A DNA stretch of 64,000 nucleotides from CAXBOO01 sp963977425 (GCA_963977425.1 CAXBOO010000003.1:372001-436000); one strand, 5' to 3'. Shown: positions 36,264 to 45,193, numbered from the stretch's first letter. Notes: generated from the sequence alone by a model not told the origin. Program-made: numbers and translations.

Positions 36264-38660
36264 ATGAAACATACTTATACAATACATGGCATGACCTGTA
36301 ATGGATGCAGACAACATGTTGAAAAAATTCTTAACGAAATAGACGGTGTTATTAGCGCTTCGGTTGATTTAGAAAAAGCAGAAGCTACACTTGAAATGGA
36401 CCAGCACATAGCCTTGAAGCTATTACAATCGGCGTTTGAAAAAGAAGGAAAAACGTATAGCATTGAAAAATTAGGGGCTAAAGTTCCTGAAAAAACAAAA
36501 GAAACGGCGAGTAATAAAAGCGGTGTTTTTTATTGCCCAATGCACTGCGAAGGCGAAAAAACATATTCTAAACCTGGTGATTGTGTGGTTTGCGGAATGC
36601 CCTTGGTTGAAGAAACGAGTTCAATCAATAATGATTCGGAAGAGGATAAAACTTATGCTCTTTTACTAAAGAAATTTTGGCTCTCAATAATCTTCACGCT
36701 TCCCATCTTTATTATTGCGATGTCGGAAATGATTCCAAACAATCCACTTTATAAAATATTGGATATGAGTGCTTGGAATTGGGTGCAATTGATTTTATCC
36801 ATTCCTGTTGTTTTTTATACCACTTGGATGTTTTTCGAAAGAGCTTATCGCTCAGTAGTAACTTGGAATTTAAACATGTTTACACTCATTGGAATAGGTG
36901 CGGGTGTCGCTTGGTTATTCAGTTTATTTGGAATGGTTTTTCCTGATTTTTTCCCCGATCAATTCAAAACCGAAACGGGTACTGTACATGTGTATTTCGA
37001 AGCTGCTACAGTTATACTAACCCTTGTATTAATGGGCCAAGTATTGGAAGCTAGAGCTCACAGCAAAACCAACAATGCGGTAAAAGAATTATTGAAATTA
37101 GCGCCCAACAAAGCCATACGTGTTGTAGGAAATGAGGACGAAGAAGTTGCTGTAGAAGACATCCAAGTTGGTGATGTATTAAGAGTTAAACCTGGTGAAA
37201 AAATCCCGGTTGACGGTAGCATTACAGACGGTCAAACCATCGTTGATGAGTCCATGATTACAGGAGAGCCTATTCCGGTTGAAAAACAAAATGGTGATAA
37301 AGTCAGTAGCGGTACTATTAATGGAAATCAATCCTTTTTGATGATGGCCGAAAAAGTAGGCTCCGACACTTTACTTTATCAAATTATAGAACTGGTAAAT
37401 AAGGCCAGCAGAAGCAAAGCACCTATCCAAAAAGTAGCAGACAAAGTGTCAGGCTATTTTGTACCGATTGTGGTATTGATTTCTGTTATCACCTTTATTA
37501 TTTGGGCTATTTGGGGCCCCGAACCAGTGTATGTTTATGCTTTAGTAAACGCCATTGCTGTTTTAATCATCGCTTGCCCTTGTGCCCTAGGTTTAGCAAC
37601 ACCTATGTCTGTTATGGTTGGTTTTGGCAAAGGAGCTCAGAATGGAATACTGATAAAAAATGCCAGCGCACTTGAAGAGTTGAACAAAATAGATACCCTT
37701 ATAATTGATAAAACGGGTACTCTAACTGAAGGTAAACCAAGTGTTGAATCCGTTGTAAGTTTCGATGATAACTACAATGAAAACCAGGTTTTACAATTAA
37801 TCGCATCCATCAATCAAAAAAGCGAACATCCACTAGCTCAAGCAACAGTGCAATACGGTAAACAACAATCCGTAACAATATTAGAATCTAATGATTTTAG
37901 CGCTGTATTAGGTAAAGGCGTTGAAGCCATAATAGCGAATCAAAAAATGGCTCTTGGAAATGATAAAATGATGGCGCATTCTGGTGCTGAAATAACAATT
38001 GAAGGGCAAGCAATCACGAAAAAATTCCAACAGCAAGGAAAAACGGTTTCCTTTCTTTCTGTCGATCAACAAGTTGTAGGTGCAGTTGTGATTTCCGACA
38101 AAATAAAATCATCTAGTATCCAAGCCATTAAAGCATTACAAGCACAAGGAGTTGAAGTAATTATGCTGACAGGCGATAACTTCAACACGGCACAATTTGT
38201 TGCCAATGAATTGAATTTAAGCTCATTTAAAGCCGAAATGCTCCCGGAGGACAAACTGAATGAAGTGGAAACTTTGCAAGCAAAAGGAAAGTTTGTAGCA
38301 ATGGCTGGTGATGGAATTAACGATGCTCCTGCTTTAGCTCAAAGCAATGTAGGTATCGCTATGGGAACAGGTACTGACGTGGCTATAGAAAGTGCTTCAG
38401 TAACCTTGGTAAAAGGCGATCTAATCGGTATAGTAAAAGCCAAAAACTTGAGTGGTTTAGTAATGCGGAACATCAAACAAAATTTATTTTTCGCATTAGC
38501 CTACAACACTGTGGGTATACCTATTGCTGCTGGTGTATTATATCCAGTTTTTGGAATGTTGCTTTCGCCAATGATTGCAGCACTTGCAATGAGTTTCAGT
38601 TCCGTATCGGTAATTGCCAATTCGCTCAAATTACGTTTTCAAAACATTGATTCATTATGA
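36264..38660 (+). CDS. copA: CopA-type copper/silver P1B ATPase with HMA and heavy-metal-binding domains
   Basis: 798 residues. The N-terminal HMA domain has GMTCNGC (C12, C15). A second metal module is C91PMHC95 with C107VVC110GM. P1B-type features are the CPC transport site (C438-P439-C440), the phosphorylation loop DKTGTLTEG (D482), the SEHPLA motif and the MVTGDN-like hinge (MLTGDNFNTAQ, GDGINDAPAL). It pumps Cu(I) or Ag(I) from cytoplasm to periplasm. Its position between the TolC-type and CusB-type genes (1-base gap, 4-base overlap) ties cytosolic export directly to the periplasmic RND pump. Confidence 0.95.
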   Translation: MKHTYTIHGMTCNGCRQHVEKILNEIDGVISASVDLEKAEATLEMDQHIALKLLQSAFEKEGKTYSIEKLGAKVPEKTKETASNKSGVFYCPMHCEGEKTYSKPGDCVVCGMPLVEETSSINNDSEEDKTYALLLKKFWLSIIFTLPIFIIAMSEMIPNNPLYKILDMSAWNWVQLILSIPVVFYTTWMFFERAYRSVVTWNLNMFTLIGIGAGVAWLFSLFGMVFPDFFPDQFKTETGTVHVYFEAATVILTLVLMGQVLEARAHSKTNNAVKELLKLAPNKAIRVVGNEDEEVAVEDIQVGDVLRVKPGEKIPVDGSITDGQTIVDESMITGEPIPVEKQNGDKVSSGTINGNQSFLMMAEKVGSDTLLYQIIELVNKASRSKAPIQKVADKVSGYFVPIVVLISVITFIIWAIWGPEPVYVYALVNAIAVLIIACPCALGLATPMSVMVGFGKGAQNGILIKNASALEELNKIDTLIIDKTGTLTEGKPSVESVVSFDDNYNENQVLQLIASINQKSEHPLAQATVQYGKQQSVTILESNDFSAVLGKGVEAIIANQKMALGNDKMMAHSGAEITIEGQAITKKFQQQGKTVSFLSVDQQVVGAVVISDKIKSSSIQAIKALQAQGVEVIMLTGDNFNTAQFVANELNLSSFKAEMLPEDKLNEVETLQAKGKFVAMAGDGINDAPALAQSNVGIAMGTGTDVAIESASVTLVKGDLIGIVKAKNLSGLVMRNIKQNLFFALAYNTVGIPIAAGVLYPVFGMLLSPMIAALAMSFSSVSVIANSLKLRFQNIDSL

Positions 38661-40423
38661 AAAATTCAAATAAAACATCGATAGTAATAGCCGTAGCAAC
38701 CCTCCTAATGGGCTTGTTCTTGGGCTGGCTTATTTTCGGGAAATCCGAAAGTAAAGAAGTGACAAATAGCGCCAATACAGAGCAATATATATCGGATTGG
38801 ACCTGCTCGATGCATCCACAAATTAGGTCCAAAGAAGCTGGAGATTGCCCCATTTGCGGTATGGAATTGATTCCAGTAAGCACTTCAGATTCCGATGAGT
38901 CTAATCCAATGGAAGTGAAAATGTCGCCTACAGCAATGCAATTGGCCAACGTACAGACAGCACTAGTTAAGTTGGCTACACCTGTTAAAAAAATAAAGCT
39001 GAATGGTAAAGTACAAATCAACGAAAGCACCGTATCATCTCAAACAAGTCATATTTCGGGGAGAATCGAAAAACTCTTAATCAATACCACAGGCGAGTCA
39101 GTTTCCAAAGGTCAAATCGTAGCTTATGTTTATTCCCCAGAATTGATAAACGCTCAGAAAGAACTATTTGAAGCTGAAAAAATAAAAGACACAAACCCTA
39201 AATTATTTGAAGCCGTTAAAGAAAAACTTAAAAATTGGAAATTAACCAACCAGCAAATTGAAGCGATACTTTCATCAGGAAAACCATCTGAAAATTTCCC
39301 AATACTAGCCGATGTAAATGGAGTAGTGATTTCGAAAAAAGTAAACCTAGGCGATCACATTAAATCAGGCGAATCTTTATTTGAAATTGCCGATTTATCT
39401 AAAGTGTGGATACTATTTGATGTGTACGAAAGTGACTTAGAATGGGTTAAAACAGGAGATGAAATTGAGTACACAGTTCAGTCTTTACCAAGTGCGAAAT
39501 TCAAAGGAAAAGTAACTTTTGTAGACCCCGTAATCAACCCAAAAACAAGAGTGGCAAAAGCTAGAATTGTAGTTGCAAACAAAGCCGATTTTAAACCCGA
39601 AATGTTTGTGAGTGGAACATTAAGCAGTCCTATTTCAAAAGCGAATAAAAGCATCATTGTACCCAAAACAGCTGTAATGTGGACTGGTGAAAAATCAGTT
39701 GTTTACGTGAAATCTAGCGAATCAAACGGCATCAATTTCATGATGCGTAAAGTTACTCTTGGCACCTCATTAGGTGACGATTATGTGATAACTGACGACT
39801 TAGTTGAAGGCGAAGAAATAGCTACTAACGGAACTTTCAGCATTGATGCAGCAGCGCAGTTGGCGGGTAAACCCAGTATGATGAATCCCGAGGGAGGTAA
39901 AGCTATGACTGGCCATAACCATGGTGTCAATTCGAATAATGATAATTCAACATCTCTGTCAAAACCAGTTGCTATAAGCATTGATGTAAAAGAATCCATT
40001 CAGCCTTTGTTCAAATCATATTTAAACATGAAAAATGCTTTAGTTGTGGATGAATTAAGCGAAGCCATATCGCAAGGCAAAGAATTCCAAAAACAATTGA
40101 AACAAATCAACATGGCTATTTTCAAGGGGGATGCTCATAATGTATGGATGCTACACAGCAGTAAAATTGAAAAATCAATTCGTGCATTAGTTACTGCAAA
40201 AGATCTTACCAATGTTCGAAAACATTTTGTTGCCTTATCAGAGCAGATGGTATTTCTAATCAAAACGTTTCAACCTTCACACAGAACTATATACATACAG
40301 CATTGCCCAATGGCAAACGAAGACAATGGAGCAGATTGGATGAGTACCGAAAAAGAGATAAAAAACCCCTATTTCGGCGCTTCGATGTTGAAATGTGGAG
40401 AAGTAAAGGATATAATCAAATAA
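38657..40423 (+). CDS. cusB: CusB-type RND periplasmic adaptor with N-terminal metal-binding and C-terminal DUF3347 domains
   Basis: 588 residues. A membrane anchor at about 8-28 (VIAVATLLMGLFLGWLIF) is followed by a heavy-metal-binding module (WTC50SMHPQ and C64PIC67GMEL). The adaptor core comes next, with lipoyl/barrel-sandwich and beta-barrel segments (GRIEKLLINTTGESVSKGQI; VDPVINPKTRVAKARI). The C-terminal ~150 residues resemble DUF3347, ending in a Cys/His-bearing QHCPMANEDNG motif that may also bind copper. It bridges the inner-membrane pump and the outer-membrane channel. It overlaps copA by 4 bases. Confidence 0.93.
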   Translation: MKNSNKTSIVIAVATLLMGLFLGWLIFGKSESKEVTNSANTEQYISDWTCSMHPQIRSKEAGDCPICGMELIPVSTSDSDESNPMEVKMSPTAMQLANVQTALVKLATPVKKIKLNGKVQINESTVSSQTSHISGRIEKLLINTTGESVSKGQIVAYVYSPELINAQKELFEAEKIKDTNPKLFEAVKEKLKNWKLTNQQIEAILSSGKPSENFPILADVNGVVISKKVNLGDHIKSGESLFEIADLSKVWILFDVYESDLEWVKTGDEIEYTVQSLPSAKFKGKVTFVDPVINPKTRVAKARIVVANKADFKPEMFVSGTLSSPISKANKSIIVPKTAVMWTGEKSVVYVKSSESNGINFMMRKVTLGTSLGDDYVITDDLVEGEEIATNGTFSIDAAAQLAGKPSMMNPEGGKAMTGHNHGVNSNNDNSTSLSKPVAISIDVKESIQPLFKSYLNMKNALVVDELSEAISQGKEFQKQLKQINMAIFKGDAHNVWMLHSSKIEKSIRALVTAKDLTNVRKHFVALSEQMVFLIKTFQPSHRTIYIQHCPMANEDNGADWMSTEKEIKNPYFGASMLKCGEVKDIIK

Positions 40424-40439
40424 CAAAAACAACAAACAA

Positions 40440-40658
40440 ATGAAAAAAGTAATGTACACAGTAATGATTGGCGCATCAATTGTACTAACATCTTGTGGAG
40501 GAGAAGCCAAAACAGAACAAACTAATGAAGCTGTAAAAGAGCAAAAAGAAATGACTGCTGAAAAATACGCATGCCCTATGGAATGCGAAGGCGATAAAAC
40601 CTATGATGCAGCTGGAGAATGCCCTGTATGTGGAATGGATTTAGCAGAACTTAAATAA
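40440..40658 (+). CDS. Small heavy-metal-binding lipoprotein
   Basis: 72 residues. The signal peptide ends in a lipobox, LTSC, with C19 as the lipidation site. After a charged linker comes one heavy-metal-binding module: C45PMEC49 and C61PVC64GMDL. The module is the same type seen in the ATPase and adaptor of this operon, so the protein probably buffers or delivers periplasmic copper. It lies 16 bases after cusB and is followed by a hairpin terminator, so it is the last gene of the operon. Confidence 0.85.
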   Translation: MKKVMYTVMIGASIVLTSCGGEAKTEQTNEAVKEQKEMTAEKYACPMECEGDKTYDAAGECPVCGMDLAELK

Positions 40659-40670
40659 CCGTTCAATTAT

Positions 40671-40733
40671 CCACACATTTTACCTAACATCAAGAATAAT
40701 TCACCTTTCACATCAGGTAAAATGTGTGGTTTT
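40671..40733 (+). terminator. Intrinsic terminator of the metal-efflux operon
   Basis: A perfect 15-bp inverted repeat (CCACACATTTTACCT at 40671-40685, complement at 40715-40729) surrounds a 29-base loop and is followed by TTTT. It begins 12 bases after the lipoprotein stop. Confidence 0.75.
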
Positions 40734-40785
40734 AATATTTGGCTATACTAATATCAACACTTACAAATTTGTAAAGCTTACACTA

Positions 40786-40793
40786 TACGTTTG
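40786..40793 (+). promoter_or_regulatory. -7 box facing the decarboxylase gene
   Basis: TACGTTTG matches TAnnTTTG exactly and lies 75 bases before the ATG at 40869. A TTTG at 40768-40771 is 14 bases upstream, shorter than the usual -33 spacing. It sits inside the right end of the island, so it could supply transcription to the host gene. Confidence 0.4.
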
Positions 40794-40821
40794 AAGCATT
40801 TCTTATTTAGTTTAGCTTTTT

Positions 40822-40861
40822 TATCACTTCCGATTCATAATATGAATTAAGAAGTGTGATA
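40822..40861. repeat. Palindrome at the right end of the island
   Basis: The centre, ATTCATAATATGAAT (40833-40847), is a perfect 7-1-7 inverted repeat. The flanks TATCACTTC and GAAGTGTGATA extend it with a 2-base bulge. It ends 8 bases before the 33-bp direct repeat. No T-run follows, so it is less likely a terminator than a protein-binding site or a recombination arm. Confidence 0.6.
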
Positions 40862-40868
40862 CCACTTA

Positions 40869-42275
40869 ATGGAAAAGCTCATTAAAGCATACGATAGTCA
40901 AGCATTCAATCAAAAGGCAAAAGCCTTGGTTGACATTCTTACACAGCATATAGAAAGCGCTACCACTAACAAAGGCCAAGCCAACCAATATCATTCACCA
41001 GAAGAATCATTGAATTTCTGGAGCAAACATTGGTCTTCGGAACATTCTACAGAAGAATTATTCCAAGATATTATTAATCGATCCATCCATATTCACGATG
41101 CCAAATACATTGGCCATCAGGTTACTCCTACTCTACCTATAGCTGGTTTAGCAAGTTTTGTTTCGTCGATGTTGAATAATGGCATGGCCAACTATGAAAT
41201 GGGCAATGTAGCTTCTACATTAGAAAAACTCGTGGTTGATTTTGTTCTCGAAAAATTTGGTTGGAAGGATATTGGTAATGGCTTTTTAACTTCAGGAGGC
41301 ACCTTAGCTAACCTCACAGCTTTGTTGGCTGCACGCAATGCAAAAGCGCCCAATGTTTGGAAAAACGGATACAACGAACAACTGGTTGTTTTCATTACTG
41401 AAGAAGCACATTATTGTGTAGAACGAGCACTTCGTGTAATGGGGTTTGGAGACGAAGGCATCGTTAAAATACCTGTAACATCGAATTTTAAGATGAACTT
41501 AGAAGCTCTGCAATCAGAACATGCTAAAGCTCTGAAAGCAGGCAAAAAACCCATCGCCTTAGTTGCTTCTGCTTGCTCAACGTCTACTGGTGTTTACGAT
41601 AACATTGACCGATTAGCTGATTTCTGCGACAACAACAATCTTTGGTTGCATATTGATGGAGCACATGGAGCTGCAGTGGTTTTCTCTGACACATACCATC
41701 ATTTAATAAAGGGAATAGACCGTGCTGATTCTATCGTATTAGACGCTCATAAAATGATGATGGTTCCTGCTTTATGCACCTATACGTTATTCAAGAACCA
41801 AAGCCATTGCAACAGTAATTTTGCTCAAAAAGCTCAGTATTTATGGGAAAAAGCCGACGATGAGGATTGGTACAATTACGGACGCAAAACTTTTGAATGC
41901 ACCAAATACATGATGAGCATAAAACTGTATGCTATCATAAAAGAACACGGTGAAGAAATTTTTAAAGAGTACGTAGAAACACTGTATTCTAGAGCTCTTT
42001 GGTTTGCAAATGAAATTGAAAATCATAGTGATTTCGAATTACTCATTGCCCCAGAAAGCAATATACTTTGTTTCAGATTTATAGGCAATCTCCCTACTAA
42101 TCAATACAATACAATCAACAAACGCATTCGACAATCGCTTTTAGAAGATGGTGAATATTACATTGTACAAACAGAATTGAATGGCGATACCTGGCTTAGA
42201 ATTAGCTTAATGAATCCTTTTACAAGTCAAGAAATATTGAGCCAATTGCTCGAGAAAATTATTTCGATATCCTAA
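40869..42275 (+). CDS. PLP-dependent group II decarboxylase-family protein
   Basis: 468 residues. The fold-type I PLP features are visible: the LHIDGAHGAAVVF segment, whose Asp contacts the pyridine nitrogen, and Lys295 in LDAHKMMMVP as the Schiff-base lysine. SGGTLANLTALLAARN binds the cofactor phosphate. The group includes glutamate, aromatic-amino-acid and diaminobutyrate decarboxylases; the substrate is not resolved. The start lies exactly at the right island boundary. Upstream of the insertion the ancestral gene probably began at a GTG (now at 30669) overlapping the glycosyltransferase gene, while the present ATG is contributed by island DNA. Confidence 0.88.
   Translation: MEKLIKAYDSQAFNQKAKALVDILTQHIESATTNKGQANQYHSPEESLNFWSKHWSSEHSTEELFQDIINRSIHIHDAKYIGHQVTPTLPIAGLASFVSSMLNNGMANYEMGNVASTLEKLVVDFVLEKFGWKDIGNGFLTSGGTLANLTALLAARNAKAPNVWKNGYNEQLVVFITEEAHYCVERALRVMGFGDEGIVKIPVTSNFKMNLEALQSEHAKALKAGKKPIALVASACSTSTGVYDNIDRLADFCDNNNLWLHIDGAHGAAVVFSDTYHHLIKGIDRADSIVLDAHKMMMVPALCTYTLFKNQSHCNSNFAQKAQYLWEKADDEDWYNYGRKTFECTKYMMSIKLYAIIKEHGEEIFKEYVETLYSRALWFANEIENHSDFELLIAPESNILCFRFIGNLPTNQYNTINKRIRQSLLEDGEYYIVQTELNGDTWLRISLMNPFTSQEILSQLLEKIISIS
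40870..40902 (+). repeat. Right 33-bp direct repeat (island boundary)
   Basis: This is the second copy of the repeat at 30670-30702 (32 of 33 identical). It covers the last two bases of the ATG and the following codons of the decarboxylase gene, so this copy is part of an intact reading frame. Confidence 0.95.
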
Positions 42276-42338
42276 CAAGAATATTCCGACCGTTTCAATG
42301 CCTTTAATAACTTTACCCTCGTTTAAAAACAGCACTAA

Positions 42339-43277
42339 ATGATATTATACGACGGAACCAAGTGGTTTTATCCCTTAACGAGATATGCCAAACTTTTTCA
42401 GAAATCGTACAATATAAAAGAGCAAGCTAAAATCTTAAGCTTGTTATTGATTTACTCTATTGCCTGCACCTTATTTTTTGAATATTACACTACAGGCAAA
42501 AAATTGATCGACCCTTTGTATTTCTCCTTAGTAGGTGTCGTTTTAAGCTTGATGTTGGTTTTCAGGCTTAATACAGCGTACGATCGATGGTACGAAGGCC
42601 GAAAACAATGGGGCGCATTGGTTAACACCTCTCGTGTAATAGCCTTGGTTATCGACAGTATTTTACCCGAAGACAATGCCGATGATAGAAAAAAAGCAGC
42701 CATGATTGTTTCTGCATTTCCCTATTTATTGAAATGCCATTTAAGGGGAGAAACATCAGAGCATTGGCCAGCTGTAGTAAGCGATTTGAAACGAGACATT
42801 CAGCATAAATTACCAAAGCACGGTCCGATAGCTGGGGCTAAACTTCTACAGATTTTCGCAACCAAAATTTGCGATCAATACAATGCCCCACTTGAAAAAA
42901 GAATTGCTCTCCAAGACAACATCAAGGATTTACTGAACATAACCGGAGCTTGCGAACGCATTCTAAAAACTCCTATTCCCTTTTCGCACAGTTTCTTCAT
43001 CAAAATGTTTACCCTATTGTATGTTACAGCCATTCCTTTTGGCATATTCCACTTTTTTGGATGGTATACCATATTGGGCACTTTAGCCATTGGATTTGCC
43101 CTTATTGGCATCGAAATAATAAGTGAATCCATAGAAGAACCTTTTGGGTTACACGCCAACGATTTACCTCTTACACAACTTAGTTCTAACATCTTGCATT
43201 CGGTGTACGATACTTTGGCCGTTGAAATGGCTGAACACTTACCCGACGATCAAGAAGATGAATGGATTATATACTAA
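42339..43277 (+). CDS. Bestrophin-family (UPF0187) ion channel
   Basis: 312 residues. The bacterial bestrophin pattern is clear: an N-terminal helix, the VFRLNTAYDRWYEGRKQWGALVNTSR region with its conserved Arg/Tyr/Asp/Arg-Trp residues, a central LPFSHSFF-like TPIPFSHSFFIKMFT segment, and C-terminal IESISEPFG-like motif IISESIEEPFG. Family members form pentameric channels; bacterial ones conduct cations or anions. It lies 63 bases after the decarboxylase and 5 bases before the pirin gene. Confidence 0.9.
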   Translation: MILYDGTKWFYPLTRYAKLFQKSYNIKEQAKILSLLLIYSIACTLFFEYYTTGKKLIDPLYFSLVGVVLSLMLVFRLNTAYDRWYEGRKQWGALVNTSRVIALVIDSILPEDNADDRKKAAMIVSAFPYLLKCHLRGETSEHWPAVVSDLKRDIQHKLPKHGPIAGAKLLQIFATKICDQYNAPLEKRIALQDNIKDLLNITGACERILKTPIPFSHSFFIKMFTLLYVTAIPFGIFHFFGWYTILGTLAIGFALIGIEIISESIEEPFGLHANDLPLTQLSSNILHSVYDTLAVEMAEHLPDDQEDEWIIY

Positions 43278-43282
43278 ACGTT

Positions 43283-44005
43283 ATGACAAAAGATTACATC
43301 AAAGCAAAATCACGCGGTTACGTCAATATGGATTGGCTAAAATCGTTTCACAGTTTCAGTTTCGCAAACTATTACGATCCAGACCGAATGCATTTTGGCG
43401 TTTTACGAGTATTGAACGACGACCAAGTTGCTGCCAGTAAAGGTTTTGATATGCACAGCCACAAAAACATGGAAATAGTTTCTATTCCATTGGCTGGAGG
43501 TTTAAAGCACAAAGACAGCATGGGCAACGAACATGTTTTAAACGTTGGCGATGTTCAAGTTATGTCTGCAGGAGCTGGAATAAAGCATTCTGAATTCAAC
43601 AACAGCGAAACAGAACTAACCCAATTCCTTCAAATTTGGATCTTGCCAAGAGAGCAAGAAGTTGCGCCTAGATATCAGCAAATTAGCTTCGATTCAAAAG
43701 ATAGAAAAGATGTTTTTCAAGAAATAATTTCCCCTGTTGAGTCAGAATCTGCATTGTGGTTGCACCAAGATGCATACATGCATTGGACGGACTTAAGCAA
43801 GGGCAAAAGTTTAAATTACACTAGAAAAAGCAGTGAAAATGGACTGTATTTCTTTGTCGTTTCTGGCACTTGTACAATTGCAGGTCAAACCATGAACACT
43901 AGAGATGCGCTTGCATTAGAAGAGATTGACAGTGTTGATATATCAGCATCAGAAGATAGTTTTGTTCTTTGTATTGAGGTACCAATGCGTTTGCCTAGTT
44001 TGTAA
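43283..44005 (+). CDS. Pirin-family protein (cupin)
   Basis: 240 residues from the ATG at 43283; an ATG 21 bases upstream overlaps the bestrophin stop and is less likely. The cupin metal-binding residues appear in GFDMHSHKNMEIV and GAGIKHSEFN (two His, then His and Glu). Pirins are iron-binding proteins, and some oxidise quercetin. In this gene order no partner pathway is obvious. The stop overlaps the start of the chromate transporter gene by one base. Confidence 0.92.
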   Translation: MTKDYIKAKSRGYVNMDWLKSFHSFSFANYYDPDRMHFGVLRVLNDDQVAASKGFDMHSHKNMEIVSIPLAGGLKHKDSMGNEHVLNVGDVQVMSAGAGIKHSEFNNSETELTQFLQIWILPREQEVAPRYQQISFDSKDRKDVFQEIISPVESESALWLHQDAYMHWTDLSKGKSLNYTRKSSENGLYFFVVSGTCTIAGQTMNTRDALALEEIDSVDISASEDSFVLCIEVPMRLPSL

Positions 44006-45117
44006 TGTCTTATTGGAAAAATATACGTGAGTTATCAGGCTTTTTCCTTTCTATGGGAGTTTTAGCCTTTGGAGGCCCTGCAGCACATATTGCATTAATG
44101 CAACGCGAGTTAATAGAGCGAAAAAAGTGGATTGATCAATCTGAATTTTTGGCTTTGATAGGAATTACCAACCTTGTACCTGGTCCCAATTCTACTGAAA
44201 TGGTGATGCACATGGGTTACAAAAAAGGCAAAACACTAGGTTTGATTCTCGGTGGATTGCTTTTCATCATTCCTGGTGTAGTACTCAGCACACTCATAGC
44301 TTTTCTTGTTGATTCACAGATAGATGCAACTCAGTTCGAACCAATTTTAATTACCGTTCAATGTTCTGTAATTGCCATTGTAAGTTTTGCAGCTTATAAA
44401 CTCACAAAAAAAGCAGCAAAAAAAACGATTGATTACCTACCTATAATATTGGCTTTAGGGTTGTCTTTTGCAGGCATCAGTAGTGTTTATACTTTGCTCA
44501 TTACTGCTGGTTTATTCTTTGTAATTCACTATGCCAAATCAAAACAAAGCCTCCCTTTATTGGCCATAGTATTAGCGCCAAAAACTATAGGGTTTTCGTC
44601 TTCTTTCGTTTTTCTGCAGTTCTTAAAAATTGGTTCCATACTCTATGGAAGTGGCTATGTTTTGTTTGCCTATTTAGACGATGCATTTGTAAAAAAAGGC
44701 TTGCTTTCGAGTGCCGATTTAATGAATGCTATAGCTGTTGGACAACTTACTCCCGGTCCTATCTTAAGCACTGCTGCCTATGTAGGTTTTCAGATGGATG
44801 GTTTTTCAGGAGCATTTTTGGCTAGTTTGGGCATTTTCTTACCCTCGTTTATATTGGTATTTCTATTATCTGCCCTTGTACCTAAACTACTTCACAACCC
44901 TCATATTAAACAGTTTACAAACTATTTAAGCTTGGCTTCTGTAGGACTTTTAATATATGTAGGGCTTCATTTGATTTACACTGTAGCACAAGATTGGTGG
45001 ACCATAGTTTGCATGGTGGTTTTGACCATAATTTCATTTGCCTTTCAAAAACTTAGCACCTATTACATCATTTTATTAGGAATTGTACTTGGTTGCATCA
45101 AACTGTACTTTTTATAA
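44005..45117 (+). CDS. chrA: ChrA-family chromate transporter
   Basis: 370 residues in two homologous halves, each with the CHR signature: FGGPAAHIALMQRELIERKKW with TNLVPGPNSTEMVM in the first, and GSGYVLFAYLDDAFVKKGLL with GQLTPGPILSTAAYVGF in the second. Family members export chromate or sulfate-like anions across the inner membrane. The annotation rests on family motifs; true chromate resistance is not implied. It overlaps pirin by 1 base and is the last gene of that run. Confidence 0.9.
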   Translation: MSYWKNIRELSGFFLSMGVLAFGGPAAHIALMQRELIERKKWIDQSEFLALIGITNLVPGPNSTEMVMHMGYKKGKTLGLILGGLLFIIPGVVLSTLIAFLVDSQIDATQFEPILITVQCSVIAIVSFAAYKLTKKAAKKTIDYLPIILALGLSFAGISSVYTLLITAGLFFVIHYAKSKQSLPLLAIVLAPKTIGFSSSFVFLQFLKIGSILYGSGYVLFAYLDDAFVKKGLLSSADLMNAIAVGQLTPGPILSTAAYVGFQMDGFSGAFLASLGIFLPSFILVFLLSALVPKLLHNPHIKQFTNYLSLASVGLLIYVGLHLIYTVAQDWWTIVCMVVLTIISFAFQKLSTYYIILLGIVLGCIKLYFL

Positions 45118-45175
45118 AGCCCTTTTTTCCATAAAACACTGATTGTAAAGAAAATATCCAATCTATTGGCTTTTC

Positions 45176-45183
45176 TAACTTTG
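45176..45183 (+). promoter_or_regulatory. -7 box for the M15 peptidase gene
   Basis: TAACTTTG is an exact TAnnTTTG match located 10 bases before the ATG at 45194, which implies a very short 5' untranslated region. No -33 TTG is seen at the usual spacing. Confidence 0.4.
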
Positions 45184-45193
45184 GCGCTTCAAG

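Larger units (their letters stand above)
30703..40869 (+). mobile_element. Metal-efflux genomic island bounded by 33-bp direct repeats (CIME-like)
   Basis: The island carries six co-oriented genes: a HYC_CC_PP protein, a CusA-type pump, a TolC-type channel, a CopA-type ATPase, a CusB-type adaptor and a metal-binding lipoprotein. A terminator and ~130 bases of non-coding DNA follow. The flanking repeats duplicate the 5' end of the decarboxylase gene, as expected when a site-specific element integrates into a gene end and replaces the displaced part. A 33-base duplication is too long for an ordinary transposon target duplication. No integrase, transposase or mobilisation gene lies inside, so it would be a decayed or cis-mobilised element. 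Mobility itself is inferred. Confidence 0.65.

Noticed and set aside
30670..40902. Interpretation of the island as an insertion-sequence transposon
   Set aside because: There is no transposase gene, no terminal inverted repeat pair was found, and a 33-base duplication is far longer than usual target-site duplications.
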